Shown: positions 33,511 through 43,312, numbered from the stretch's first letter. The stretch is 64,000 nucleotides of DNA from Pseudomonadota bacterium (GCA_021325135.1 JAJPHT010000036.1:1-64000), one strand, 5' to 3'. Numbers and translations: made by a program. The notes: generated by a model from the sequence alone, not told the origin.

Positions 33511-34329
33511 CTACTCGGCGGCGCCCAGGACGCGGCGCGCCTTGGCCCACGTCTGGTCGAAGAAGAGCGCCTCGGCCTGGACGAAGCCGGGGGCCGTGGT
33601 GTGGATGGCCACCTCGTCGCGGGCGTGGAGCGACTCGGAGGGGTCGTTGACGACCCACATGAGCAGCTCGCCGCCGTCGACGATGAGGAACTGGATGGTG
33701 CTCTCCAGCGCGGGCGCGCGGACGCTCGCCCTGGCCGCGGCGCGGAACGCGTCCAGCTTGGCCCAGCCCGCGTCCGTGGCGCGCACGAGCATGCGCAGCG
33801 CCACGTCGTCGTCGCGGCAGCGGCGCAGGAGAAGGTCGAGGCCGCCCGAGCGGTCGCTCAGGACCACGCTGGGGGGGAACGTCGTGGCCCAGTCGATGCT
33901 CCCCTTCGCGCCCTCGATGAGCCGGTCGCGCAGCGCGTAGATCTCCTCGCGCCCCTGCACGACCTTGTACGTGCTCTTCATGGGCGCGTCGGCGGTGACG
34001 TGCAGCTGCGTGAGCAGCGGGAACACGCTGTCGCGGGCGAGGCGCAGCTCGTCCACCGAGGCCAGCCGGGAGGTGATCTCCGAGTCGAAGACCATCTTGG
34101 GGTTGACCGCCGCGTACCGCGCGGGCCTCTCCAGAGTCAATTCCACGAGGCCGCGGGAGAGGAGGCGCGTGGCGTTGCGGTAGACCTCGTTGCGGTGCAG
34201 CTTGAGGGCCGCGGCGAGGTCGCCCGCCTTGGCGGGACCGGCGAGGCAGAGGTGGACGTAGATGGCCGCCTCGCCCTCCTTGAGGTCGAGGGCGCGGCTG
34301 ACGGTCTCGATGGCATCGTGGACTCGCAT
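33511..34329 (-). CDS. TrmB-family transcription regulator (copy 1)
   Basis: 272 aa. The N-terminal winged helix EGEAAIYVHLCLAGPAKAGDLAAALKLHRNEVYR...LLSRGLVELTLERPARY is the TrmB pattern. A linker coiled coil, then a C-terminal ligand-type domain (VVQGREEIYALRDRLIEGAK; FLIVDGGELLMWVVND; VAIHTTAPGFVQAEALFFDQ). TrmB proteins sense sugars or other ligands. It is divergent from the pilus operon starting at 34564, so it may regulate it. Two paralogues lie at 44.6-46.4 kb. Confidence 0.9.
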   Translation of the reverse strand: MRVHDAIETVSRALDLKEGEAAIYVHLCLAGPAKAGDLAAALKLHRNEVYRNATRLLSRGLVELTLERPARYAAVNPKMVFDSEITSRLASVDELRLARDSVFPLLTQLHVTADAPMKSTYKVVQGREEIYALRDRLIEGAKGSIDWATTFPPSVVLSDRSGGLDLLLRRCRDDDVALRMLVRATDAGWAKLDAFRAAARASVRAPALESTIQFLIVDGGELLMWVVNDPSESLHARDEVAIHTTAPGFVQAEALFFDQTWAKARRVLGAAE

Positions 34330-34549
34330 GGAGGCCGTCACTTGTTCACCACGCGGCGGCGCCGCGCCCGCTCCATCCCCGCGGGCGGGGATATGCCGTT
34401 GCCTCCCCGGGGGCGGCGGAGGGCGTGTTGTTCGCCGCGGGCGGGCAATCCGGGCCCCCTGCCCGCCACACCCGGGCAAGCGCGCCGCCCGGCGGCCGTT
34501 CCGCGCAAGCCGATATGCCCGCCCGGCCGGCTCTCAGGGGTCGGACCTC

Positions 34550-34558
34550 AAGGAGGTC
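34550..34558 (+). promoter_or_regulatory. Strong Shine-Dalgarno of the pilin gene
   Basis: AAGGAGGTC lies 5 bases before ATG 34564, one of the strongest Shine-Dalgarno sites in the window, consistent with high pilin synthesis. A GATATG element at 34512-34517 may be the TATA box. Confidence 0.6.
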
Positions 34559-34563
34559 ATGCG

Positions 34564-35010
34564 ATGTCGAAGATGATCCACGCCCTGAACCGGAACGACC
34601 GCGCGATCTCGCCCGTCATCGGCACCATCCTCATGGTGGCCGCGACGGTCATCATCGCCGGCGCCGTCTACGCCGCCGTGAACGCCTACAGCGGGAAGAG
34701 CGCCAAGACGCCCACCGAGGCGAGCTGGAAGGCCCAGACCATCGACTCCAATGGCGACGGGCTGGACGACACCATCAAGGTGACCTACCTGGCGGGCCCC
34801 GACGGAGCCTCGAACATCGGCTTCTCCTTGAAGCAGTCCAACGGCACGGCGCTCCCGGCCGGCGGCCTGCACTCGGGCACCTGGAGCCCCGGCGACTACG
34901 AGACGTACAAGCTCCAGTACGGCGCGCCCTCGGGAGCCGTCGCCGTGTACATCACCATCTCCCAGGCCGGCAACACCGTCCTGGACCAGACCCTTACGCT
35001 GCGCCAGTGA
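34564..35010 (+). CDS. Archaeal type IV pilin
   Basis: 148 aa. A class III signal: short charged leader NRNDRAISPVIGTILMVAATVIIAGAVYAAV, the 'ISPVIGTILMVAATV' DUF1628/PilA-type sequence cleaved before the hydrophobic helix by a PibD-type peptidase. The small C-terminal domain is beta-rich (IKVTYLAGPDGASNIGFSL). First gene of the pilus operon; probably the major subunit because of size and strong ribosome binding site. Confidence 0.92.
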   Translation: MSKMIHALNRNDRAISPVIGTILMVAATVIIAGAVYAAVNAYSGKSAKTPTEASWKAQTIDSNGDGLDDTIKVTYLAGPDGASNIGFSLKQSNGTALPAGGLHSGTWSPGDYETYKLQYGAPSGAVAVYITISQAGNTVLDQTLTLRQ

Positions 35011-35046
35011 GGCCGTGAACCGTCGTCCGACAAGGAAGCTGACCCC

Positions 35047-37062
35047 ATGCCTTCGATCGTCCCTGTGCTTGAGTTCGTCCATGCCTTGAACTCCGCTGGC
35101 GTCGCGGCGGACTACGCGACCACCGTCGCGAACCCCACGGAGCAGTGGAACAAGCTGCCCGTGGAGCGGCGCGAGGCCTTCCTCGTCGAGCACGGCGCCG
35201 AAGGCACGGCCCAGTGGGTCTCCAGCGTGAGCGCCGTCAAGCGGCGCGGGCGCGCGGCCGACGTGGAGAACGTGTTCATCATGATCGAGTTCTCCAACGG
35301 CCGCAAGCTCTCGGGCTCGGCGCGCCGCGCGGGCGCCCGCATGCTCTACAGCGCGTTCACGCCCGCCGCCCCCGTCGACGGGGCCGAGGAGCTTCTCCTC
35401 GCCATGGACTCCGGCGGCGAGGGGGGCCGGCTGCGCGTGCTCCACGTCCTCGACGCGGCGTGGGGCGGCGAGCCCTACGACGTGGCGCACGACGGCGAGA
35501 TCACGCGCTACGACGCGCCCGCCGGCTACCGCGAGAAGGAGCGCTACTGGCTGGAGGAGCCCTTCTCCATGGCCGTCATCCTGGAGGGCGAGGACCACGA
35601 GCTTCTCTACCACGTCCAGGAGCCGCAGCTCACGGGCCTGGAGGAGGCGCTCCTCTCGACGTTGAACGACCGGCTGCGCGACGTGCTCATCCTCCAGGAG
35701 GAGGGCGACGCGGGCCGCGCCGAGTTCCTGCTCGCCAAGGTCTTCCAGCTCCTGGGCATGTACCGCCTCAAGACGGACCGCCGCACGGCCTACAAGCTGG
35801 GCTACGTGTTCCTGCGCAACTACCTGGGCCTGGGCCGCCTGGAGCCCATCATGCACGACGTCCACGTGGAGGACATCTCGTGCAACGGGCCCAACCTGCC
35901 CGTCTTCGTCGCGCACAACGCGCACCAGTCGATGCGCACCAACATCGCGTTCGACGAGATGGAGCTCAACACCTTCACCGTGAAGCTCGCGCAGCGCGGC
36001 GGGAAGCTCCTCTCCATCGCGCAGCCCCTGGTCGACGCGTCGCTGCCCGGCGGCTCGCGCATCCAGGCCGTGCTGGGCCACGAGATCACCTCGCGCGGCA
36101 GCGCCTTCACCATCCGCAAGTTCCGCGAGGACCCGCTCACCGCGGTCGACCTCGTGAAGAACGGCACGCACTCCCTGGACACCATGGCGATGCTCTGGCT
36201 CGCGGTGGAGATGCGCCGCAGCATCCTCGTCATGGGCGCCACCGCGTCGGGCAAGACCACGACGCTGAACGCGCTCTCGCAGTTCGTCCCGCCGGCCCTC
36301 AAGATCGTCAGCATCGAGGACACGCGCGAGATCACGCTGAAGCACGACAACTGGCTCGCGGCCCTGACGCGCGAGTCGTTCACGGGCAGCGCGACCGACC
36401 GCGTCTCCATGTTCGACCTGCTGCGCGCCGCGCTGCGCCAGAGGCCCGACTACCTCATCGTGGGCGAGATCCGCGGCGTGGAGGGCCTCACCCTCTTCCA
36501 GGCCATGAGCACCGGCCACACCTGCTTCAGCACGATGCACGCGGGCAGCGTGGAGAACGCCGTCTACCGCCTGGAGAACGCCCCCATCAACGTGCCCCGC
36601 GTCATGCTCACCTCCCTGGACTTCCTCGTGGTCCAGGGGCAGGTCAACCACGAGGGGCACCCCGCGCGCCGCATGCTCTCGTTGACCGAGATCAACGGCA
36701 TCGACCCCCAGAGCCGCAACCTGCGCGTGAACGACCTGTTCCACTGGGACGCGGCCAAGGACCACCACGACGCCGTGGCCGAGAGCGCCGTCTTCGAGCG
36801 CGCCCGCAGCAAGGGCGGCTGGAGCCGCGCGCGCCTGGACGAGGAGTTCTCGGCGCGCCGCCGCGTGCTGGACCGCCTCGTCAACCGCAACGAGCGCCAC
36901 TACCACGACGTGGCCAAGGCCGTCAGGCAGTTCTACGCGGACCGCTCCGAGCCCTCCGACTGGGTGCCCGGCCCCGTCTTCCCCGCCGTCGAAGGCGAGG
37001 CGTTCCCCGCGAAGCCCCTCGACGAGCCCGCGCAGGCCCGCCGCGCCAAGAGCAACCGCTGA
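35047..37062 (+). CDS. Type IV pilus assembly ATPase (GspE/FlaI family)
   Basis: 671 aa. A long N-terminal region (about 220 aa) precedes the secretion-ATPase core. The core shows the Walker A GATASGKTTT (Lys403), an Asp box (SIEDTREI), Walker B YLIVGEIRG and a His box (STGHTCFSTMHAGS). It powers pilus extension from the cytoplasm with the membrane protein encoded next (9 bases downstream). The N-terminal extension is longer than in typical FlaI (~550 aa). Confidence 0.95.
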   Translation: MPSIVPVLEFVHALNSAGVAADYATTVANPTEQWNKLPVERREAFLVEHGAEGTAQWVSSVSAVKRRGRAADVENVFIMIEFSNGRKLSGSARRAGARMLYSAFTPAAPVDGAEELLLAMDSGGEGGRLRVLHVLDAAWGGEPYDVAHDGEITRYDAPAGYREKERYWLEEPFSMAVILEGEDHELLYHVQEPQLTGLEEALLSTLNDRLRDVLILQEEGDAGRAEFLLAKVFQLLGMYRLKTDRRTAYKLGYVFLRNYLGLGRLEPIMHDVHVEDISCNGPNLPVFVAHNAHQSMRTNIAFDEMELNTFTVKLAQRGGKLLSIAQPLVDASLPGGSRIQAVLGHEITSRGSAFTIRKFREDPLTAVDLVKNGTHSLDTMAMLWLAVEMRRSILVMGATASGKTTTLNALSQFVPPALKIVSIEDTREITLKHDNWLAALTRESFTGSATDRVSMFDLLRAALRQRPDYLIVGEIRGVEGLTLFQAMSTGHTCFSTMHAGSVENAVYRLENAPINVPRVMLTSLDFLVVQGQVNHEGHPARRMLSLTEINGIDPQSRNLRVNDLFHWDAAKDHHDAVAESAVFERARSKGGWSRARLDEEFSARRRVLDRLVNRNERHYHDVAKAVRQFYADRSEPSDWVPGPVFPAVEGEAFPAKPLDEPAQARRAKSNR

Positions 37063-37071
37063 GTGATCCCC

Positions 37072-39033
37072 ATGGCCGTCACCTTCCGCCGATTCAGCTC
37101 CCTCTGGTTCCGCGCGCTCGAGCCCGTGGTCTCGACGGCGCAGAGCAACGCCGCCACCGCCAAGGCGCTGCGCGCGGCGCGCATCGGGATGTTCCCCGAG
37201 TGGTACATGGCGCTCTCCTACCTCGCGTCCACCGCGACCGCCCTCGTCCTGGGCGCCGCGATGTGGGCCGCCCTCGCCGCGACGCGGGCGCTCGCCGGCT
37301 TCCCGCTGGGGCGGCCCCTCCTGGCCGTCATGGTCGCGGCGTTCGCGTTCCTCTGCATGCGCCTCGGCTTCCTCGCGTACCCGCGCCTCACGGCGGCGGG
37401 CCGCGCGCGGCGCATCGACGCGGAGATGCCGTCCGTTGTGACGCTCTGCTACGCCCTCGCGCAGGGCAACGTCGCGCCCCTGGAGATCATCCGCGCCGTC
37501 GCCTCCGAGCGCAACGCCTACGGCGAGGCCGCCGTGGAGTTCGGCGTCGTCATCCGCAACGTGGAGTGGCTGGGCCTGGACCTCGTCTCCGCGCTGAAGG
37601 AGACGGCGGCGACCTCGCCCAGCGCGCGGCTGCGCTCCTTCTTCGACGGCCTCGTGACCATGCTAAACTCGGGCGCCGACGCGAAGGACTACTTCATGCA
37701 CCAGGCGAAGACGGAGCTCAACGAGGCCGACATGGCCTTGGAGAAGGACCTGGAGCAGGCCTCGATGCTGGCCGAGATCTACGTGAGCGGCCTGCTCGTG
37801 CTGCCCCTCCTCCTCATGGTCGTCATCAGCGGCCTGGCCCCCCTCGCGGCGGGCCAGACGGCGCTCATCCCGTTCATCGTGTTCGCCTTCATCCCGCTGG
37901 GCACCATCGTCTACCTCATCCTCGTGGAGACGCTGCTGCCCCCCGTGAGCCTGGAGGTGCCCGACCTCGACGCGCAGCGCCTCGCCGACTTCGGCCTCGC
38001 CAGCGTGCCCGCGCAGACGCGCCTGCTGCCGCCCCCGTGGGAGACCAGCTGGCCCGCCAACGTCCCCGAGGGCGAGGGCAAGGAGGCCGCCCGCGAGGCG
38101 CGCCGCCTGCGCCGCGAGATCATGGTCCAACGTTTCCGCCAGCGCATGGTGGCGTCGTGGCGCCGCTTCACGGGCCGCATGCTCGCGCACCCCACCGACG
38201 CGCTCCAGTTCTCGGGCCTCGTGGGCGCGGCCGTCATCATCGGCGGCGGCGCCGTCGCGTGGATCAACGGCCTGCGCGGCAACGACCTCGCCCTCGTGGG
38301 CACGGGCGTCCTCGTGGCGGGCGCCATCTGCGCCGCCATCCCCGTGAGCGTCTTCCACGAGATCCGCGTGCGCCGCGCGCGCCGCGTCGAGGAGACGATC
38401 CCCGACAACCTCACCAAGCTCGCCGGCTTCAACGAGCGCGGCATCGGCCTTCTCCAGTCCTTCGAGATCCTGGGCCGCTCCGCGACGGGCCCCCTCGCCG
38501 CGGAGTTCCGCGCCGTGGAGCGCGACGTCTCGTGGAACGGCAACCTCGTGAGCGCCCTGCGGCGAATGCGGCAGCGCGTCAACGCGCTGGCCATGTCCAA
38601 GGTGGGCATCCTCATGGAGCGCGCCTCCGCCGCCACGGGCAACCTCCGCGAGGTGCTGGACATCGCGGCGACGGACGCGACGAAGCGCGAGAGCCTCCGC
38701 GGCACGCGCCGCCAGGCGATGCTCAGCTACGTCGTCGTGATCTACATCGTCTTCGCGGTGTTCCTCTACGTGCTCTACATGGTCGCCAACCTCTTCTACG
38801 GCCCCGCCGGCCTTGGCGCCGCGGCGGCCTCGACGACGGGCGGCGGCCTCTCGCAAGGGCTCCAGGCGCAAACGGCGCGCGTGCTCTTCGCGCAGGCCGC
38901 CGTGATGCAGGGGATCTGCTGCGGCATGGTCGCGGGCCGCCTGGGCGAGGGCTACGTCCTCTCGGGCCTCAAGCACGCGGCCATCCTGGGCGCCAGCGCC
39001 TACGCCGTCTTCCTCCTGGGGGTCCTCGCGTGA
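37072..39033 (+). CDS. Duplicated T2SSF/FlaJ-type pilus membrane protein
   Basis: 653 aa, polytopic. Two T2SSF domains in tandem: the first around EMPSVVTLCYALAQG...SFFDGLVTML, the second around TIPDNLTKLAGFNERGIGLLQSFEILGRS...LREVLDIAA. Each is flanked by transmembrane segments. This is the inner-membrane platform for the ATPase. ATG 37072 is chosen; the GTG at 37063 overlapping the ATPase stop is possible. Followed by a pilin gene overlapping by 4 bases. Confidence 0.92.
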   Translation: MAVTFRRFSSLWFRALEPVVSTAQSNAATAKALRAARIGMFPEWYMALSYLASTATALVLGAAMWAALAATRALAGFPLGRPLLAVMVAAFAFLCMRLGFLAYPRLTAAGRARRIDAEMPSVVTLCYALAQGNVAPLEIIRAVASERNAYGEAAVEFGVVIRNVEWLGLDLVSALKETAATSPSARLRSFFDGLVTMLNSGADAKDYFMHQAKTELNEADMALEKDLEQASMLAEIYVSGLLVLPLLLMVVISGLAPLAAGQTALIPFIVFAFIPLGTIVYLILVETLLPPVSLEVPDLDAQRLADFGLASVPAQTRLLPPPWETSWPANVPEGEGKEAAREARRLRREIMVQRFRQRMVASWRRFTGRMLAHPTDALQFSGLVGAAVIIGGGAVAWINGLRGNDLALVGTGVLVAGAICAAIPVSVFHEIRVRRARRVEETIPDNLTKLAGFNERGIGLLQSFEILGRSATGPLAAEFRAVERDVSWNGNLVSALRRMRQRVNALAMSKVGILMERASAATGNLREVLDIAATDATKRESLRGTRRQAMLSYVVVIYIVFAVFLYVLYMVANLFYGPAGLGAAAASTTGGGLSQGLQAQTARVLFAQAAVMQGICCGMVAGRLGEGYVLSGLKHAAILGASAYAVFLLGVLA

Positions 39034-41420
39034 GCCTCCGAAGGAGCGACGAGGGCGTCTCCGACGTCATCGGCACGATCATCCTCATCGCCATCACGGT
39101 CTCCCTCGTGGGCGTGGCGGTGGGCGGCCTCTACTCCGCCGGCACCGGGCAGAAGACCGCGCTGCCGCGCCTCGACCTCAAGGCCAGCGCGCTGGCCAGC
39201 GGCGCCGCCAACGGCAGCGTCACCCTGACGCACGCCGGCGGCGCGAACTTCAGCCGCGCCGACCTCGACGTGCAGGTGACCTCAGGCGGCGTCCTCTACG
39301 GCCGCGCGCCCTTCCCCAACGCGACCTCGTGGTGGGACGTGGGCGAGGCCGTTCCGTTCAACCTCTCCAAGCCCCTCACGGGCGGCGAGCACCTGGAGAT
39401 TGACGTGATCTCGCGCCCCCTGGGCGCCGTCGTCTCCACGGCCATCGTGGACGTCCCCTCCCTGGGCTCCTCCGCGCCGCCGCTGGGCACCTTCACCGTC
39501 ACCGCGACCGCGCCTTCGGGCCTCTTCCCCGCGGACGTCTCGCCCGGGTCGGTCCTGCGCGTCGCCGCGCACGTCGCGCACCCCGACGGCCGCAAGGCCA
39601 TCGCGTCGGCGTGGGTCGACCTCTCGCCCCTCCACGGCCCCGCCGTGCTGCGGCTGGAGGACGACGGCGCGGGCGCGGACCTCGTCGCGGGCGACATGGA
39701 GTTCGCGGCCTACGTGAGCATCCCTCCCGAGGCCACGCCCTCCGACACGCCCGTCCCGCTGGCCCTCAACGCCCTGGACGTCGACGGCAACCGCGCGCCC
39801 GCGAGCCCCGGAAGCTCGCTGAGCGTGCGCGTCGTCCTCGCGGGCCTCGCGAACACCACCATCAACAACCAGGGCAACGTGACGGTGAACAACCCCACCA
39901 ACGTCACCATCATCCCGGGCGGCGCCGGGACGCCGGGAGCCCCCGGAAGCCCCGGCTCGCCCGGCAGCCCCGGAGCCCCCGGAAGCGGCGGCGCGGGCAA
40001 CGTCACCATCGAGGGCAACGTGTCCAACCTGACCATCGTCTACAACAACAGCACGGAGGTCAACGGCACCGGCGGCCCCGCCGGTCCCCCCGAGCTGCGC
40101 GAGCCAAGCCCCTTCGCGCCCGTCTCGGGGACCGCCAACACGCTCGTCGACGTCTTCGGCCGGAACTTCAGCTTCGTGAACTCGGTGCGCCTCGTGGGCG
40201 GCCCCGGCGCTCCGCTGGGCGTCGTCTGGTGGATCATCGACGACACGCACCTGCAGCTCATCGCGCCGGTGACGGCCGTGGCCGGCGACTATCAGGTCGC
40301 CGTGACGGACCCCATCGGCTCCGACACGAGCGTCGAGTCGTTCCACCTGGACCTGCCGGTGAACCAGCCCGGCTCGCCGCCCACCATCACCAGCATGACG
40401 CCGGCGCACGGCTTCGCCGGCACGGAGGTCACGCTGCGCGGGACGAACCTCGCGTTCCTCTCCAGCGTGCGCCTCTCCGGCGGATCGTTCGTGTTCCCCA
40501 CGGCGTTCTTCACGGTGGGCTCCGGCGGCACGGAGACGCACTTCTTCGTGCCCGACGGCGCGCCGCCCACGAGCTACACCGTGACCGCCAGCAGCGCGGG
40601 CGGCTCCGCCACGGCGCCGGGCCTCTTCACCATCGACCCGCCGCCCCCCACGAACAAGCTCAGCATCACCGGCTTCACGCCGACCCAGGGCGTGCCCTTC
40701 ACGCAGATCAACCTCACGGGCACGGGCTTCCTGGGCGTCGTCGCCGCGAACGTGGGCGGCGCCAACGTCGCCATGTGGGTCGTGAACGACACGGCGATGT
40801 CGGTCCTCACGCACCCAGCGGTCCCCGTGCAGCGCTTCAACCACATCACGCTGTTCAACGCGACGGGAAGCGTCGACGTGTGCTGCTTCAACGAGCTGGA
40901 GAACCCCAACGCGCACGAGTACGCCGTCTACCCCACGGGCTACTTCGACCGCATGGCGATCAACGTCACCAAGTCGGGCAGCACCGTCTCGGCGACGCTG
41001 AAGTTCAACCTCACGAACTACTCGTTCGTGGCCGGCGGCTCGACGTACACGCTGACCTCCGTCACCATGGAGTCGCCCGCGTTCAAGCCCGGCACGCAGA
41101 TCACCGACACCGTCGACGCGATCAGCGGCACGGTCCCGGCGAGCCGCGTCTCGCCCACGCCGTGCGGGCCCTCGGGCCCCCAGCGCAACGGCACGTACGT
41201 CATCACGTTCTCGCAGTCGCCCAAGAAGTACGACGGGAGCATCGACACGTACCCGTTCCTGTTCATCTTCGAGTGGACGTCGGCGACGAACAACTTCGAC
41301 GTCACCGTCGGATCGAGCGTGAACGCCCAATACTTCTCGCTCGGCCCCCAGAGCACGTCCAAGATCATCATGGATGGTCCCAACTATGACTGGCCCACGA
41401 CGTTCAACAACTGCAGCTAG
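39030..41420 (+). CDS. Giant pilin-like adhesin with collagen-like and IPT/TIG repeats
   Basis: 796 aa, GTG start overlapping the previous stop (GTGA). Class III signal DEGVSDVIGTIILIAITVSLVGVAVGG at the N-terminus. After a beta-rich domain come Asn-rich sequons (NTTINNQGNVTVNN), then a collagen-like run of Gly-X-Pro triplets (Gly300-Gly320), then at least three IPT/TIG-type Ig modules (e.g. PPTITSMTPAHGFAGTEVTL; LSITGFTPTQGVPFTQINL) and a C-terminal domain with Cys residues. Likely a pilus-tip or minor-pilin adhesin, heavily N-glycosylated. Unusual for a pilin. Confidence 0.85.
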   Translation: MSLRRSDEGVSDVIGTIILIAITVSLVGVAVGGLYSAGTGQKTALPRLDLKASALASGAANGSVTLTHAGGANFSRADLDVQVTSGGVLYGRAPFPNATSWWDVGEAVPFNLSKPLTGGEHLEIDVISRPLGAVVSTAIVDVPSLGSSAPPLGTFTVTATAPSGLFPADVSPGSVLRVAAHVAHPDGRKAIASAWVDLSPLHGPAVLRLEDDGAGADLVAGDMEFAAYVSIPPEATPSDTPVPLALNALDVDGNRAPASPGSSLSVRVVLAGLANTTINNQGNVTVNNPTNVTIIPGGAGTPGAPGSPGSPGSPGAPGSGGAGNVTIEGNVSNLTIVYNNSTEVNGTGGPAGPPELREPSPFAPVSGTANTLVDVFGRNFSFVNSVRLVGGPGAPLGVVWWIIDDTHLQLIAPVTAVAGDYQVAVTDPIGSDTSVESFHLDLPVNQPGSPPTITSMTPAHGFAGTEVTLRGTNLAFLSSVRLSGGSFVFPTAFFTVGSGGTETHFFVPDGAPPTSYTVTASSAGGSATAPGLFTIDPPPPTNKLSITGFTPTQGVPFTQINLTGTGFLGVVAANVGGANVAMWVVNDTAMSVLTHPAVPVQRFNHITLFNATGSVDVCCFNELENPNAHEYAVYPTGYFDRMAINVTKSGSTVSATLKFNLTNYSFVAGGSTYTLTSVTMESPAFKPGTQITDTVDAISGTVPASRVSPTPCGPSGPQRNGTYVITFSQSPKKYDGSIDTYPFLFIFEWTSATNNFDVTVGSSVNAQYFSLGPQSTSKIIMDGPNYDWPTTFNNCS

Positions 41421-42321
41421 ACTCCGTGACGACGACCGCGCCGTTGCGGGCGTCGTCGGCTTCGTCCTCGTGCTCGCGGTGCTCGTGACGTACTTCGCGT
41501 ACGTCGCGCGCTCCGACGTGCCCCGCTGGGGCGCGGACGCCGAGCGCGCCTGGGACGGGAACGTGGGCGACTCGCTGGCGCGCCTCGACCGCACGGCCGC
41601 GGCCTCGCTGGGCACCGACGCCTCGACGACCGGCTCGCTGCCCGCGCCTCCGCAGCCGCGCGCGTTCGACATCCCCCTCGTCGCGCGCACGCAGGCCGCG
41701 CCGCCCACGGGCGCGCTGGCCTTCGAGCCCAACTGCGGGAACCTGACCGCGACGCACGTCGCCAACGGCGTCGTCGTCCCCGACGTCACCGACGGCGCGC
41801 ACGGCTGCCTCGTCTTCCGCGAGCAGGGCACCTACGCGGCCTCGTACGGCTACCGCTCCGAGTTCGGCGGCCTGCTGCGCGTCGAGCGCGACCGCGCCTT
41901 CGTCGTCGCGGGCCCTCCGCTGGAGCTTGGCAACGAGAGCGGGCGCTACCTCGTGGGCGTCACGTTCCTGGAGCTTCGCGGCGCGGCCAGCTCGGGCGCG
42001 GTGGGCGCCTCGGGCCTCACCGTGGACCTCGTCCCGGGCCCCGCCCTCGCGGAGACGGGCCAGACCGTCAACGCGGCCTCCGCCAACTGGACCTTCCAGA
42101 CGCTCTACCCCCAGGCGTGGAAGGCGTGGTTCGACGGCCAGCTCTCGCAGGCCGGCTTCGACCCCGCGCTCAACTACGCCTGCCTCCAGGGGGACGCGCG
42201 CTGCCCCGGCCTCCAGCCCAACGAGATCCGCGTCGTCCTGGGCGGCCCCGACCCCTCGCCCGCCACCAGCGACCTCGCGCTCTCCATCTCGTATGGCCGC
42301 TACGACGCGACGCTGAAGTGA
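41386..42321 (+). CDS. Pilin-like protein with class III signal
   Basis: 311 aa. The leader RLRDDDRAVAGVVGFVLVLAVLVTYFAYV is a class III pilin signal of the 'DRAVAGVVGFVLV' type seen in archaeal pilin-like/DUF728x proteins. The exported domain is beta-rich with a few Cys residues. ATG 41386 lies within the end of the adhesin gene (35-base overlap), so it is the last gene of the operon. Followed by a T-run terminator at 42397. Confidence 0.85.
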   Translation: MTGPRRSTTAARLRDDDRAVAGVVGFVLVLAVLVTYFAYVARSDVPRWGADAERAWDGNVGDSLARLDRTAAASLGTDASTTGSLPAPPQPRAFDIPLVARTQAAPPTGALAFEPNCGNLTATHVANGVVVPDVTDGAHGCLVFREQGTYAASYGYRSEFGGLLRVERDRAFVVAGPPLELGNESGRYLVGVTFLELRGAASSGAVGASGLTVDLVPGPALAETGQTVNAASANWTFQTLYPQAWKAWFDGQLSQAGFDPALNYACLQGDARCPGLQPNEIRVVLGGPDPSPATSDLALSISYGRYDATLK

Positions 42322-42396
42322 GCCGGACGCGGGGCTCCGGCCGGCCCGCGGCGTTACGAAGGCGCCTCCCGCGCCCCGCGACGCCGCGGGGCCACC

Positions 42397-42404
42397 TTTT
42401 TTTT
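42397..42404 (+). terminator. T-run terminator of the pilus operon
   Basis: Eight consecutive T follow a G+C-rich stem-like stretch (GCGACGCCGCGGGGCCACC) 76 bases after the last pilin-like stop. It is the strongest T-run in the core part of the window. Confidence 0.7.
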
Positions 42405-42419
42405 AAAACCCCAAATTCA

Positions 42420-42448
42420 CATCTTATCTCCACTGTGGAGACAAGATG
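42420..42448. promoter_or_regulatory. Near-perfect 13-bp palindrome (operator candidate)
   Basis: CATCTTATCTCCA (42420-42432) and TGGAGACAAGATG (42436-42448) form inverted arms with one mismatch and a 3-base centre. Its core CTCCAC-T-GTGGAG recurs at 46563-46575 next to a TrmB gene. It lies about 100 bases before the secreted-protein gene at 42545. Confidence 0.6.
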
Positions 42449-42544
42449 ACAAATCGCCCCGCTTCCTGCGAAGTGTTATCTTTTCGTTAGGCCTTGCGGC
42501 GCCGGTGGCGGCTTGTCCGCCCCCCGGTGAACGGTGAAACCTTC

Positions 42545-43312
42545 ATGGCCCGCAACCTCCTCCCTCGCACCGTGGCTGCCCTCCTGGTCCTCTCCGCCCT
42601 GGGCGGCCTTGCCCTGCCCGCCAGGGCGGCGCTCGTCTATTCAGACTGCGTCTCCTACCTTGGCCAGGCCATGGCGCCCCCCGGAGGCGCCGCGGGCGCC
42701 GCGCCCCCTCGCGGCCCGGCCTGCCTGGACGGGAACGAGGTCGGGGACCCGGCGGCGCGCGGATCGCCACCCGGCGAATACCTCGACCTCGCGACGGGCA
42801 TCGTCTATCGCCAGGCGGGCCCCCAGTACGTCCCCGTCGGCTTGGGGGTCCCCCAAGGAGGATACGTCGAGCTCACCGCCGAGTCCTGGGCGGGCAACTC
42901 GTACTGCAGCAGCACGAACCCCCTCATGTGCCCCGACCCCATCGTCACGCAGACCCCGTGCGACGCCCAGCTGTGCGAGTCCCTCCACGTGGCCGTGACG
43001 GGGTGCCACGACGTCCAGGTCCAGCTCGATTTCGGGCCTTTGGGCTCGGCCGCGACCGGAGAGCGGTACGAGACGCACGACTATCCTCCTCAGGGGTGCG
43101 TGGCGGACGCCGACGTGTATCTCCCGGCCATGGAGCGCGGCCCGCTGGTCCCTGGAGCCGGCTTCTTCGGCCCGGTGACCCTGATCACCGACGCGTTCAA
43201 CGACGTGCCAAGCTGCTGGCTGAGCGGCACCCACATCCTGCCCCAATCCGTGACCAGCACGGTCCTCGTCGGAGGCCGGGCGTTCCCGCCCATCGTGAAC
43301 AGGATCTGCTGA
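42545..43312 (+). CDS. Secreted Cys-containing protein, unknown
   Basis: 255 aa. Signal peptide (RTVAALLVLSALGGLALPARA) then a beta-rich domain with about ten cysteines (YCSSTNPLMCPDP; PCDAQLCESLHV; GCHDVQVQLDF). No family recognised. ATG 42545. The next gene follows 13 bases later with its own Shine-Dalgarno, so the two are probably one operon of exported proteins. Confidence 0.7.
   Translation: MARNLLPRTVAALLVLSALGGLALPARAALVYSDCVSYLGQAMAPPGGAAGAAPPRGPACLDGNEVGDPAARGSPPGEYLDLATGIVYRQAGPQYVPVGLGVPQGGYVELTAESWAGNSYCSSTNPLMCPDPIVTQTPCDAQLCESLHVAVTGCHDVQVQLDFGPLGSAATGERYETHDYPPQGCVADADVYLPAMERGPLVPGAGFFGPVTLITDAFNDVPSCWLSGTHILPQSVTSTVLVGGRAFPPIVNRIC

Noticed and set aside
35145..39029. Very long open frames over and opposite real genes (here over the pilus genes, also opposite metH, CDC48 and others)
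   Set aside because: They are produced by the very high G+C at third positions. The protein translations are Arg/Pro/Ala-rich with no domains, and the overlapping frames match known families.
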